Shown piece after piece: positions 35,605-43,967 of a stretch of 64,000 nt of DNA (its first letter is position 1; each line of letters starts with the position of its first letter). The notes under the pieces are model-generated. The model did not search any database and had not been told where the DNA came from. It saw nothing but the letters and a program-made list of their open reading frames with translations. A program made the position numbers and the translations under genes. Source of the stretch: OMPR01 sp965183835 (GTDB taxonomy: Bacteria > Pseudomonadota > Alphaproteobacteria > Rhodobacterales > Rhodobacteraceae); NCBI GenBank assembly GCA_965183835.1, contig CBCYME010000013.1, forward strand, positions 62,001-126,000, written 5' to 3'.

Positions 35605-36537
35605 ATGCGCATCATCCGGGACTATCAGTTTGTAGAACCTCAAGATCGCGGTGCTTGTGCCGCGATTGGCAATTTTGACGGCGTGCATCTGGGCCATCAA
35701 TCCGTGATTGAGCTTGCCCGGCAAGCCGGCCCAGACGCGCCTTTGGGTGTCCTGACGTTTGAGCCCCATCCGCGTGAATTCTTTGCCCCTGCGGCCCCCT
35801 CTTTTCGTTTGATGCGGGGTTCTGCCCGCGCGCATCGGCTGGAAAAATTGGGAATCGAAAAGCTGTACGAGCTGAAGTTCAACGCAACTCTGGCCAACCT
35901 CAGCCCGCGCGAATTTGCTCAGAACGTCATTGCTGACGGATTGGGTCTGACGCACGTTATCGTTGGTGCGGATTTCTGTTTTGGTCAGGGACGCACAGGG
36001 AACGCCACTGATCTGGCCAATTTTGGACAGGAAATGGGGTTTGGCGTCACCATCGCCCCGCTTTTGGAGCAATCGGAGGATATCGTGTCATCCACAGCCA
36101 TTCGTAAGGCCCTGGCCGAGGGACGCCCACGGGATGCCGCGCGCATGTTGGGCCACTGGCATCGCATCGAAAGCGAAGTGATTGGCGGTGAACAACGCGG
36201 TCGCGAGCTGGGATTTCCCACCGCAAACATGTCCATCGACGGCCTGCACCAGCCCGCGTTTGGCGTTTATGCGGTTTTGGTTGATGTTCTCGATGGGCCT
36301 CATCAAGGCAGCTATCACGGTGCGGCGTCGATGGGCGTGCGCCCGATGTTTGGCGAAAACCGTCCCAATCTAGAAACGTTCTTGTTCGATTTTTCTGGCG
36401 ATCTCTATGGGGCGACCTTGTCTATTGGCCTCGTGGACTATCTGCGCCCGGAACAAAAGTTCGACGGGCTTGAAGCACTCATTGCACAGATGAATAATGA
36501 TTGCGCCCGTGCCCGTGAAATTCTAGGCGCGTTATGA
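35605..36537 (+). CDS. ribF: Bifunctional riboflavin kinase / FAD synthetase
   Basis: Makes FMN and then FAD from riboflavin. 310 residues: N-terminal adenylyltransferase with GNFDGVHLGHQ and ISSTAIRKAL-type motif (SSTAIRKALAEGRP near 165), C-terminal kinase with GRELGFPTANM and the GAASMGVRPMF segment. It overlaps ycgN by 4 nt, heading ribF-ycgN-ltaE. No FMN riboswitch is visible upstream. Confidence 0.96.
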   Translation: MRIIRDYQFVEPQDRGACAAIGNFDGVHLGHQSVIELARQAGPDAPLGVLTFEPHPREFFAPAAPSFRLMRGSARAHRLEKLGIEKLYELKFNATLANLSPREFAQNVIADGLGLTHVIVGADFCFGQGRTGNATDLANFGQEMGFGVTIAPLLEQSEDIVSSTAIRKALAEGRPRDAARMLGHWHRIESEVIGGEQRGRELGFPTANMSIDGLHQPAFGVYAVLVDVLDGPHQGSYHGAASMGVRPMFGENRPNLETFLFDFSGDLYGATLSIGLVDYLRPEQKFDGLEALIAQMNNDCARAREILGAL

Positions 36538-37004
36538 CCGATCCAATCGACCGCGATGGTCTTAATAAACGTTTCTGGGAAAAGAAGCCCCTTAAGGACC
36601 TGTCCCAAAATGAATGGGAAGCCCTCTGTGATGGCTGCGGGAAATGCTGTCTGAACAAATTGGAAGACGAGGACACAGGCGAGGTCGCTTTGACCCGCGT
36701 TGCCTGCCGTCTTCTGGATGATTCCAGCTGTCATTGCGCGCAATACCCGATCCGCCATCAGTTCGTGCCCGAATGCATCGTTCTAAAGCCCGACAATCTG
36801 GATACCCATGCGTATTGGATGCCGCAAACCTGTGCCTATCGGCTGCTTTGGAAGGGAAAACCCCTTTACGATTGGCACCCGTTGATATCAGGTGACCCTG
36901 ATAGCGTGCACAAGGCCGGAATTTCAGTCCAAGGGTGGACTGTTTCGGAGTTTGAAACGCCCGAGGAAGAGTGGGAAGACCACATAATCGAGGAACCAAT
37001 CTGA
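36534..37004 (+). CDS. YcgN-family cysteine-cluster protein (UPF0260)
   Basis: 156 residues. Contains CDGCGKCCLNKL (about 32-43) and further cysteines in SCHCAQYPIR, FVPECI and QTCAY, the pattern of the YkgJ/YcgN cluster domain, presumably binding zinc or iron. Function is unknown. Coupled to ribF (4 nt overlap) and to ltaE (TGATG, one nucleotide). Confidence 0.92.
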   Translation: MTDPIDRDGLNKRFWEKKPLKDLSQNEWEALCDGCGKCCLNKLEDEDTGEVALTRVACRLLDDSSCHCAQYPIRHQFVPECIVLKPDNLDTHAYWMPQTCAYRLLWKGKPLYDWHPLISGDPDSVHKAGISVQGWTVSEFETPEEEWEDHIIEEPI

Positions 37005-38041
37005 TGTATTTTGCCTCTGACAATTCAGGACCCGTTCACCCACAGGTACTGGAGGCATTGGCAGAGGCAAACCAAGGCTACCAGATGGCCTATGGCGCTG
37101 ATGCTTTGATGAATGATGTGCGGGATAAGATCCGCGCCCTGTTCGAAGCCCCCGGAGCGGCGGTCTATCTGGTTGCAACGGGCACCGCTGCAAATTCGCT
37201 GGCCTTGGCCACTTTGTCAGAGCCCTGGCAGACCATCTTTTGTTCGCCGGTCGCGCATATCCACGAAGACGAATGCAACGCGCCCGAGTTTTACAGCGGG
37301 GCCAAGCTGACCTTGGTGCCCGGTGGTGACAAGATGACGCCAGCTGCGCTGCGCCAGTCCATTGCCGGCGAAGAAACCCGTGGCGTGCATGGCCCGCAAC
37401 GTGGACCGGTTTCGATCACACAGGTCACAGAACGCGGCACAATTTATTCGCTGGGTGAGCTACAGGCCCTGTGCAAGGTCGCCAAAGATTTTGACCTGCC
37501 TGTCCATCTGGATGGCGCACGGTTTACCAACGCAATGGTCGCGCTGGGATGTACGCCCGCAGAAATGACGTGGAAAGCGGGTGTGGATGCGGTCAGCTTT
37601 GGCGGCACCAAGAACGGGTTGATGGGTGTCGAAGCGGTCATCTTCTTTGATGAAACACGGGCCTGGGCATTTGAGCTGCGACGCAAGCGCGGCGCGCATT
37701 TGTTCTCAAAACATCGGTTCCTGTCGGCGCAAATGGATGCCTATCTGCGCGATGATCTGTGGCTGACCACTGCGCGTCAGGCCAATGCCAACTGCGCGCG
37801 GCTGGCAAAGGGTTTGCGCTCAGTTGGGGCTTCGTTCCTGCATGACCCTGAAGCCAACATGATCTTTGCCAGCTTTCCACGCGTCCAGCACAAAGAGCTG
37901 CATGCGGCGGGGGCCATGTATAACCTCTGGGGTGCAAACCTAGAAGGTGATGACCCAGAAGAGATGTTGGCCTGCCGATTGGTCTGCGACTGGTCGATCA
38001 CCGACGCGCAGATTGACCAGTTCCTATCTTTTCTGAGCTAA
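37004..38041 (+). CDS. ltaE: Low-specificity L-threonine aldolase
   Basis: PLP enzyme of 345 residues cleaving threonine to glycine and acetaldehyde. ASDNSGPVHPQVLEA opens the protein; GTAANSLAL, HLDGARFTNA and the PLP-lysine segment SFGGTKNGL (Lys203) follow. Beta-eliminating lyase family relatives exist, so the precise stereospecificity is open. Its ATG shares one base with the ycgN stop. Confidence 0.93.
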   Translation: MYFASDNSGPVHPQVLEALAEANQGYQMAYGADALMNDVRDKIRALFEAPGAAVYLVATGTAANSLALATLSEPWQTIFCSPVAHIHEDECNAPEFYSGAKLTLVPGGDKMTPAALRQSIAGEETRGVHGPQRGPVSITQVTERGTIYSLGELQALCKVAKDFDLPVHLDGARFTNAMVALGCTPAEMTWKAGVDAVSFGGTKNGLMGVEAVIFFDETRAWAFELRRKRGAHLFSKHRFLSAQMDAYLRDDLWLTTARQANANCARLAKGLRSVGASFLHDPEANMIFASFPRVQHKELHAAGAMYNLWGANLEGDDPEEMLACRLVCDWSITDAQIDQFLSFLS

Positions 38042-38056
38042 AGCGATTGGCGAACG

Positions 38057-38095
38057 GTGTCCGGATACAAAGCGCCAGTTCCGGACACAGCCCTT
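38057..38095 (+). terminator. Terminator of ribF-ycgN-ltaE
   Basis: Perfect 8-bp arms GTGTCCGG / CCGGACAC with a 16-nt loop, then AGCCCTTTTT. Lies between convergent genes. Confidence 0.7.
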
Positions 38096-38096
38096 T

Positions 38097-38909
38097 TTAG
38101 AGGCTAGACCAGAAATCGCTCAGCAGAGTCGCTGTCGTACCCGGATGTGAGATAGGCAGCATATGCCCTGCCCCAGTCACGGCCTGTGACTGTGCGTTGG
38201 GAAGGCGTTGCGCCAGCCCTTCGTTTATCACGGTGATGACTGGCTGTGTTTCCGCCCCACGCAGCAGCAAACAGGGCATGTTCGCCCGTGCCAGCATACC
38301 CGAATTGAGCAACCCCGCTTGATCATCAAACAAGCTCGCATCGCAGGCTGGAACCACATGGATGCTGCGTGTCATTGCTGCGCGCGTCGCCTCTGGGATA
38401 TCCGGCCAGCGTGGACTACCCGATGAGCTCCACATGCGGTTAAAGAGACGTGCGCCCAACGCGTGATCCCCCGCCGAAATTGCATCGGCATATGGCAATG
38501 CATCTTTGCGCAGTTGGGACACAAGCTCAGGCCTCTCCTGATCCGCAACGGCAAAAAATACCGGCTCGATCAGGGTGAGGCTTCGAACCCGTTCCGGGTA
38601 TTCAACAGCCAGCCGCAAGGCCACTGTTGCCCCAGAGGAGTGCCCAATCAGGTCCATAGGTTGTTGAAGCAGCATAGCCGCCGCTTCGACATTTCTGTCT
38701 TGATAGCCCCCCTGCCCGTCCCAATCGGGGCTTTGCCCATGGGACAGCATATCAAAGGCGGTAAAGGTGGCCTCTTTGCCCAAACGCCCTGCCACGCCCT
38801 TCCATGCGCCGGAATGGGCGATGGTACAGTGGATCGCCAGAACCTGACGCGGTCCACTTCCCAATTGGCGAACGTGAACCGGTTGCGGCAAAGAGGCCAG
38901 ATCCTTCAT
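38097..38909 (-). CDS. Alpha/beta-fold hydrolase
   Basis: 270 residues with nucleophile Ser in LIGHSSGATVA (about 88-98), DMLSHGQSPDW as the conserved loop after beta-4, and a C-terminal VTGAGHMLPISHPG with the catalytic His. No signal peptide. Substrate is unknown. Its start overlaps the isomerase stop by 4 nt, so the two act in one transcript. Confidence 0.88.
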   Translation of the reverse strand: MKDLASLPQPVHVRQLGSGPRQVLAIHCTIAHSGAWKGVAGRLGKEATFTAFDMLSHGQSPDWDGQGGYQDRNVEAAAMLLQQPMDLIGHSSGATVALRLAVEYPERVRSLTLIEPVFFAVADQERPELVSQLRKDALPYADAISAGDHALGARLFNRMWSSSGSPRWPDIPEATRAAMTRSIHVVPACDASLFDDQAGLLNSGMLARANMPCLLLRGAETQPVITVINEGLAQRLPNAQSQAVTGAGHMLPISHPGTTATLLSDFWSSL

Positions 38910-39508
38910 GCTTTCAACGTCTCCAGATGCTTGTCCAGGTCAGCCAGCCTGTCTTGTCCCCAGAACCCTTGCCCATCTTCGGTGACATAAAACGGCGCAC
39001 CAAAGACACCATTTTCAACTGCCGATTCGAGGTTGGCAGCGTAAGTATCAGCCCCAACCAGCAAACCACTGTCCGCTAGCGCGGGATCAAAACCAGCGCC
39101 CTGTAGACATTCGCGTACGACGTCATCCTCGGCGATGTCTTTTTCCTCGGCCCAGCAGGCGCGCAGGATCAGGCGGCACAGTTTGCCAACATCCCCGCCC
39201 CCGGCTTTGGAAGCCGCAATGATCGCATATGACGACGGGGCCGCATTGGTGGGCCAATGGGCAGGTTTCAAGTTGAAATCCATGTCCAGATTTGCCGACC
39301 GTCGCAGCAAATCCTGTGCGCGGTATTCAATCCGCGAGGGATGCCGGTCCTTAGGTGAAATGCCTCCGGTCCGGCCAAACAGCGACAGGATATCCATGGG
39401 TTTGTAGTTGATCGTTGCCCCATGTTTGGCAGCAATTTCTTCCAACCCGTCACCGGCCAGATAGGCATAGGGCGACAGTGTCGCAAAATAGTAGTCAATT
39501 TGGGCCAT
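38906..39508 (-). CDS. 2-hydroxychromene-2-carboxylate isomerase (DsbA/kappa-GST fold)
   Basis: 200 residues: thioredoxin-like fold with Ser in the YFATLSPYAYL motif (in place of Cys-x-x-Cys), NYKPMDILSLFGRTGG, RACWAEEKDIAEDDV in the helical insert, and GVFGAPFYVTEDGQGFWGQDRL at the end (a region). Members isomerise chromene carboxylates in naphthalene degradation, but roseobacters often carry it without such a pathway. ATG at 39508 fits GGAG spacing better than the one two codons earlier. Confidence 0.9.
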   Translation of the reverse strand: MAQIDYYFATLSPYAYLAGDGLEEIAAKHGATINYKPMDILSLFGRTGGISPKDRHPSRIEYRAQDLLRRSANLDMDFNLKPAHWPTNAAPSSYAIIAASKAGGGDVGKLCRLILRACWAEEKDIAEDDVVRECLQGAGFDPALADSGLLVGADTYAANLESAVENGVFGAPFYVTEDGQGFWGQDRLADLDKHLETLKA

Positions 39509-39616
39509 GTTCATTTTCTCCGCAGCGTTACCTATGCGCGAAGCTAAGCCCATGCTAAGCGGTGTCAACATCACGAATCTGTCACATAGCCTTTGCTGCC
39601 TGGGGATATTCAGCTC

Positions 39617-40636
39617 ATGCCGACACTTAACGAACCCAAACTCATCTCTGGGAACGCCAACCTTCCTTTAGCCGAATCCATCGCACGCCGCATGAGCCTG
39701 TACCGAGGTGTCGACCAAGGTCTGGTCGATGCCCGCGTAGAGCGTTTCAACGACGGTGAAATCTTTGTCGAAGTTTTCGAAAATGTGCGCGGTGAGGACA
39801 TGTTCGTCATCCAGCCAACATCGAACCCAGCCAATGACAACCTGATGGAACTGCTGATCATCTGTGATGCGCTGCGTCGTTCGTCGGCCCAGCGGATCAC
39901 CGCCGTGATCCCTTATTTCGGCTATGCCCGTCAGGATCGCCGCACCAAAGCCCGCACGCCGATCACGGCAAAACTGGTTGCCAACATGTTGGTCGAAGCC
40001 GGTGTCGAACGGGTTCTGACGCTCGATCTGCACGCTGCTCAGATTCAGGGCTTTTTCGATATTCCGGTGGACAACCTTTATGCGTCGCCCATTTTTGCGC
40101 TGGACGTAAAGCACCAGTTCAAGGACCGCATGGATGAGCTGATGGTGGTTTCGCCAGACGTTGGCGGCGTGGCGCGTGCACGTGAATTGGCCAAGCGTAT
40201 CAATGCCCCGCTTTCGATCGTTGATAAACGCCGCGAAAAGCCGGGTGAAGTTGCTGAGATGACCGTCATCGGCGACGTGTCCGGTAAAACCTGTCTGATC
40301 GTGGATGACATGTGCGATACCGCTGGCACGCTGTGTAAAGCGGCGCAGGTGTTGTTGGACAATGGCGCCAAAGAGGTGCACTCTTACATCTCACACGGCG
40401 TCATGAGCGGCCCAGCGGTCGAGCGTGTGACCAATTCGGTTATGAAGTCGCTGGTCATCACAGACTCGATCCAGCCAACTCAGGCCATTCTGGATGCACC
40501 AAATATCCGGATCGTGCCAACGGCCCCAATCTTCACGCAAGCAATCCTAAACATCTGGAACGGCACGTCTGTTTCTTCGTTGTTCGAGGACAAGACACTG
40601 ACGCCCATCTACGAGTCGCTGTACCATATGGACTAA
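39617..40636 (+). CDS. prs: Ribose-phosphate pyrophosphokinase
   Basis: Makes PRPP from ribose 5-phosphate and ATP. 339 residues. Motifs: RFNDGEIFVEV, YFGYARQDRRTKARTPI, LDLHAAQIQGFFD, and the PRPP loop LIVDDMCDTAGTL (about 232-244). In E. coli it is about 315 residues; the extra length is mainly at the termini. Single gene; the ATG at 39617 is preferred over an upstream in-frame start. Confidence 0.97.
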   Translation: MPTLNEPKLISGNANLPLAESIARRMSLYRGVDQGLVDARVERFNDGEIFVEVFENVRGEDMFVIQPTSNPANDNLMELLIICDALRRSSAQRITAVIPYFGYARQDRRTKARTPITAKLVANMLVEAGVERVLTLDLHAAQIQGFFDIPVDNLYASPIFALDVKHQFKDRMDELMVVSPDVGGVARARELAKRINAPLSIVDKRREKPGEVAEMTVIGDVSGKTCLIVDDMCDTAGTLCKAAQVLLDNGAKEVHSYISHGVMSGPAVERVTNSVMKSLVITDSIQPTQAILDAPNIRIVPTAPIFTQAILNIWNGTSVSSLFEDKTLTPIYESLYHMD

Positions 40637-40642
40637 ATTGCT

Positions 40643-40668
40643 GGGGGCGGCTGAGTGTGGTCGCCCCC
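40643..40668 (+). terminator. GC hairpin after prs
   Basis: GGGGGCG, 12-nt loop, CGCCCCC, 7 bp past the stop; no U-run. May work with a longer C-rich tail or rho. Confidence 0.4.
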
Positions 40669-40753
40669 CCCCTGCACCGACCTTAGAGGCCCGTGCGTCT
40701 TAGTTTTGTGCTTGGCAGCCGCATCTAGAATGCAAATCCCCTAGGCGTGGCAG

Positions 40754-41104
40754 CTATTCGATATCCCAGTCATCGTCATCAGACACGTCCCCGATCGCCA
40801 TCCAGGCGACGCGTACGCGTGCGACACGGGTGTCCGCCCAGGTGCGGAACACGATGTCAAAACCTGTGGGCGATATTTGCTCGGCTGTGACCTCGGCTCG
40901 CACTGCATAAGTCGTGTCGACATCCCACAAAGATATGTGCGCCTGCACAGCCGGGGGGGATCGAAATGGCTCTTGAAAGGTGACCGTCTGACGTCTTTCG
41001 CGTGTCCCGGATCCGGTCCACATCTCTCCCCCATCTTCGAAATCTGAAAAAAGGGGCTCATCGCCCTGAGCGATGCCAATGGGGTGGGTTCTAAAAAACT
41101 TCAT
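40754..41104 (-). CDS. H-type lectin domain protein
   Basis: 116 residues. The centre fits the H-type (discoidin/snail agglutinin-like) lectin domain: RRQTVTFQEPFRSPPAVQAHIS, ISLWDVDTTYAVRAEV, and FDIVFRTWADTRVARVRVAWMAIG. The C-terminus is strongly acidic (DVSDDDDWDIE). No signal peptide. Sugar-binding is inferred from the fold only. It lies past the ATP synthase terminator and is its own unit. Confidence 0.8.
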   Translation of the reverse strand: MKFFRTHPIGIAQGDEPLFSDFEDGGEMWTGSGTRERRQTVTFQEPFRSPPAVQAHISLWDVDTTYAVRAEVTAEQISPTGFDIVFRTWADTRVARVRVAWMAIGDVSDDDDWDIE

Positions 41105-41165
41105 CTTGTCATTCTAATCTTCAAGCTCGGCCTTGTGGCGCAATCTACGGCAGACCAAAAAACAC

Positions 41166-41197
41166 AAAAAAAGCCGGCCCCGTCAAGGGCCGACTTT
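41166..41197 (-). terminator. Rho-independent terminator of the atp operon
   Basis: Minus-strand stem GTCGGCCC / GGGCCGGC (one G-T pair) followed by a run of T, about 25 bp past the atpC stop. Confidence 0.88.
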
Positions 41198-41220
41198 CTA
41201 TTCGTTCTCTAAGGCGCCTA

Positions 41221-41625
41221 TCACAGGCTCATATGGGTGCCGAGGGCTTCCATATCAGCCAACAACTTGGCGGCCTCATCTACGATGCTTGGGTGCGCCT
41301 GGGCAGCCTCATGCGATGCGCGCGCTTCGGCGATCAACTCGTCGACATGTGCGCGTGTCACTTCGGATACCGGCGTTGCTTTTTCAGCCAGCACGGACAG
41401 GGAGCCTGCGCCAATCTCAGCGAAACCGCCGGTTACCAGGTATTCGCTGGAACCTTCGGGGCCTTCGATCCGCAGGATGCCCGGACGCAAGGTGGTGATG
41501 GTCGGAGCATGATCAGGCATTGCTGTCATGTCGCCATCAGCGCCAGGGATCTGCACCGCACTCACCTGAAGCGAAGCAAGGCTCCGCTCTGGTGAGACAA
41601 GGTCAAATTGCATGGTATCGGCCAT
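41221..41625 (-). CDS. atpC: ATP synthase F1 subunit epsilon
   Basis: 134 residues: N-terminal beta-sandwich (MQFDLVSPERSLASLQVSAVQIPGADGD region at 4-32, DHAPTITTLRPGI) and C-terminal helical pair (about 90-130). Rotor stalk subunit, also regulatory. Last of atpHAGDC, 12 nt after atpD. Confidence 0.97.
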   Translation of the reverse strand: MADTMQFDLVSPERSLASLQVSAVQIPGADGDMTAMPDHAPTITTLRPGILRIEGPEGSSEYLVTGGFAEIGAGSLSVLAEKATPVSEVTRAHVDELIAEARASHEAAQAHPSIVDEAAKLLADMEALGTHMSL

Positions 41626-41637
41626 CAGGTATACTCC

Positions 41638-43062
41638 TTAGGCGGCTTCAGCAGCCATTTTTTCGGCTTTTGCGATCACTTCGTCAATGCCGCCAACCAT
41701 CAGGAAGGCCGCTTCGGGAAGGTGATCGTATTCGCCAGCCACAACAGCTTTGAACGATGCGATGGTCACGTCCAGAGGAACCTGAACACCGGGCGAACCG
41801 GTAAAGACCTGAGCAACGTCAAACGGCTGCGACATGAAACGTTCGATCTTACGCGCACGGGTCACGGTCAGTTTGTCTTCTTCTGACAGTTCGTCCATGC
41901 CGAGGATCGCGATGATATCCTGAAGCGATTTGTAACGCTGAAGGATCTGCTGAACTTCGGTCGCAACCGCATAGTGCTCTTCACCAACGATCGAGGGGTC
42001 AAGCAGACGCGATGTCGAATCGAGCGGGTCAACCGCAGGGTAGATACCCTTTTCCGAGATCGCACGGTTAAGAACGGTGGTCGCGTCCAAGTGAGCAAAC
42101 GAAGTGGCCGGCGCAGGGTCGGTCAAGTCATCCGCGGGAACGTATACGGCCTGAACCGATGTAATCGAACCGGCTTTGGTCGATGTAATACGTTCCTGCA
42201 TCTGGCCCATGTCAGTCGCCAATGTTGGCTGATAGCCAACCGCCGAAGGAATACGACCCAACAGAGCCGAAACTTCGGAACCAGCCTGAGTAAAGCGGAA
42301 GATGTTGTCCACAAAGAACAGAACGTCTGCACCAGTCTCGTCGCGGAACTGTTCCGCCAGAGTCAGACCCGACAGAGCAATACGCATACGCGCACCTGGA
42401 GGCTCGTTCATCTGGCCGTAAACCAGAGCAATTTTCGAGTCTTCCAGTTTCTCAGGAACGATAACGCCGGATTCGATCATCTCGTGGTAAAGGTCGTTAC
42501 CTTCACGCGTACGCTCACCAACACCCGCGAACACGGACACGCCCGAGTGCACTTTGGCGATGTTGTTGATCAGTTCCATGATCAGAACGGTTTTGCCAAC
42601 ACCGGCACCACCGAACAGACCAATTTTACCACCCTTGGCGTAAGGCGCCAACAGGTCAACAACCTTAATACCGGTAACCAGAACTTCGGATTCAGTTGCC
42701 TGATCCGCAAATGCTGGCGCATCCTGGTGGATGGCACGGGTTTCGGTTGTTTCAACAGGACCTTTTTCGTCGATGGGCTCGCCCACAACGTTCAGGATCC
42801 GGCCGAGCGTCGCGGTGCCAACTGGAACCATGATCGGCTGACCAAGGTCGGTCACTTCGGCGCCGCGAACGAGGCCTTCGGACGCGTCCATCGCAATGGT
42901 ACGGACTGTGTTTTCGCCAAGGTGCTGAGCAACTTCCAACACCAGCTTTTTGCCGTTGTTGGTGGTTTCCAGCGCGTTCAGAATTTCAGGCAGTGCATCA
43001 TCGAACTGGACGTCAACGACGGCCCCGATGATCTGCGTGACTTTGCCTTTTGCATTCGCCAT
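41638..43062 (-). CDS. atpD: ATP synthase F1 subunit beta
   Basis: 474 residues, catalytic subunit. Walker A GGAGVGKTVLIM near 150, the signature PAVDPLDSTSRLLDP, and GRIPSAVGYQPTLATDMG. Fourth gene of atpHAGDC; 17 nt between its start and the atpG stop. Confidence 0.99.
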   Translation of the reverse strand: MANAKGKVTQIIGAVVDVQFDDALPEILNALETTNNGKKLVLEVAQHLGENTVRTIAMDASEGLVRGAEVTDLGQPIMVPVGTATLGRILNVVGEPIDEKGPVETTETRAIHQDAPAFADQATESEVLVTGIKVVDLLAPYAKGGKIGLFGGAGVGKTVLIMELINNIAKVHSGVSVFAGVGERTREGNDLYHEMIESGVIVPEKLEDSKIALVYGQMNEPPGARMRIALSGLTLAEQFRDETGADVLFFVDNIFRFTQAGSEVSALLGRIPSAVGYQPTLATDMGQMQERITSTKAGSITSVQAVYVPADDLTDPAPATSFAHLDATTVLNRAISEKGIYPAVDPLDSTSRLLDPSIVGEEHYAVATEVQQILQRYKSLQDIIAILGMDELSEEDKLTVTRARKIERFMSQPFDVAQVFTGSPGVQVPLDVTIASFKAVVAGEYDHLPEAAFLMVGGIDEVIAKAEKMAAEAA

Positions 43063-43079
43063 GTTTCGTCTCCGGTTTC

Positions 43080-43955
43080 TTAAAGCGCCTCAGCGCCCGA
43101 AATAATTTCAATCAGCTCGTTGGTGATCACGGCCTGACGCGAGCGGTTGTATTGGATCGTCAATTTGTCGATCATTTCTCCTGCGTTACGGGTCGCGTTG
43201 TCCATCGCGCTCATCCGGGCACCCTGTTCAGATGCGCCATTCTCCAGCAGAGCGGAGAAGATCTGGGTCGCAACACCACGGGGCAGCAGATCAGCCAAAA
43301 TGGCTTCTTCGCTGGGCTCGTAGTCATAAAGCGCCGTATCTCCATCACCCTCAACTTCGTCGAACGAAGCTGGAATGATCTGCTGAGCGGTTGGGATTTG
43401 TGTCACAACATTCACGAACTTCGCGTAGAAGATCGTTGCAACATCAAACTCTTCGGCATCAAAGCGCGCCAGGATGTCCTTTGCGATGTCTTGCGCATTG
43501 GAATATCCCAAACGCTTAACTTCGCTCAGGTCAACGTGACCCACAAAGAATTCCCCCAAATCCCGTTTGATCGCATCGCGGCCTTTTTTGCCCACGGTGA
43601 GAACTTTTACGGTCTTGCCCTGCGCCTGCAGCTCAGCTGCTTTGGCACGGGCGAGTTTGGAGATGTTGCCGTTGAAGCCGCCACAAAGGCCGCGTTCAGC
43701 AGTCATGACAACCAACAGATGAACCTGATCGCTACCGGTTCCCCGGAGCAATTTGGGGGCGCTATCGCTGCTCCCAACCGACGCAGCCAAACCCGCCATA
43801 ACCGCGTTGAAACGCGCGGTATAGGGGCGTGATGCCTCGGCAGCCTCTTGGGCGCGGCGCAATTTTGCGGCCGCGACCATCTGCATGGCTTTGGTGATCT
43901 TGCGGGTCGATTTGACCGACTCGATCCTGTTTTTAAGGTCCTTTAGACTTGGCAT
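43080..43955 (-). CDS. atpG: ATP synthase F1 subunit gamma
   Basis: 291 residues, central shaft. N-terminal MPSLKDLKNRIESVKSTRKI and the C-terminal ARMSAMDNATRNAGEMIDKL form the two long coiled-coil helices; the middle has ERGLCGGFN. Third in the operon. Confidence 0.98.
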   Translation of the reverse strand: MPSLKDLKNRIESVKSTRKITKAMQMVAAAKLRRAQEAAEASRPYTARFNAVMAGLAASVGSSDSAPKLLRGTGSDQVHLLVVMTAERGLCGGFNGNISKLARAKAAELQAQGKTVKVLTVGKKGRDAIKRDLGEFFVGHVDLSEVKRLGYSNAQDIAKDILARFDAEEFDVATIFYAKFVNVVTQIPTAQQIIPASFDEVEGDGDTALYDYEPSEEAILADLLPRGVATQIFSALLENGASEQGARMSAMDNATRNAGEMIDKLTIQYNRSRQAVITNELIEIISGAEAL

Positions 43956-43967
43956 TGCCGCGTCTCC

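Noticed and set aside
41974..43083. Plus-strand open frame of 369 codons over atpD
   Set aside because: Antisense shadow caused by the strong codon bias of atpD; composition is rich in Arg, Asn and Gln with no domain.
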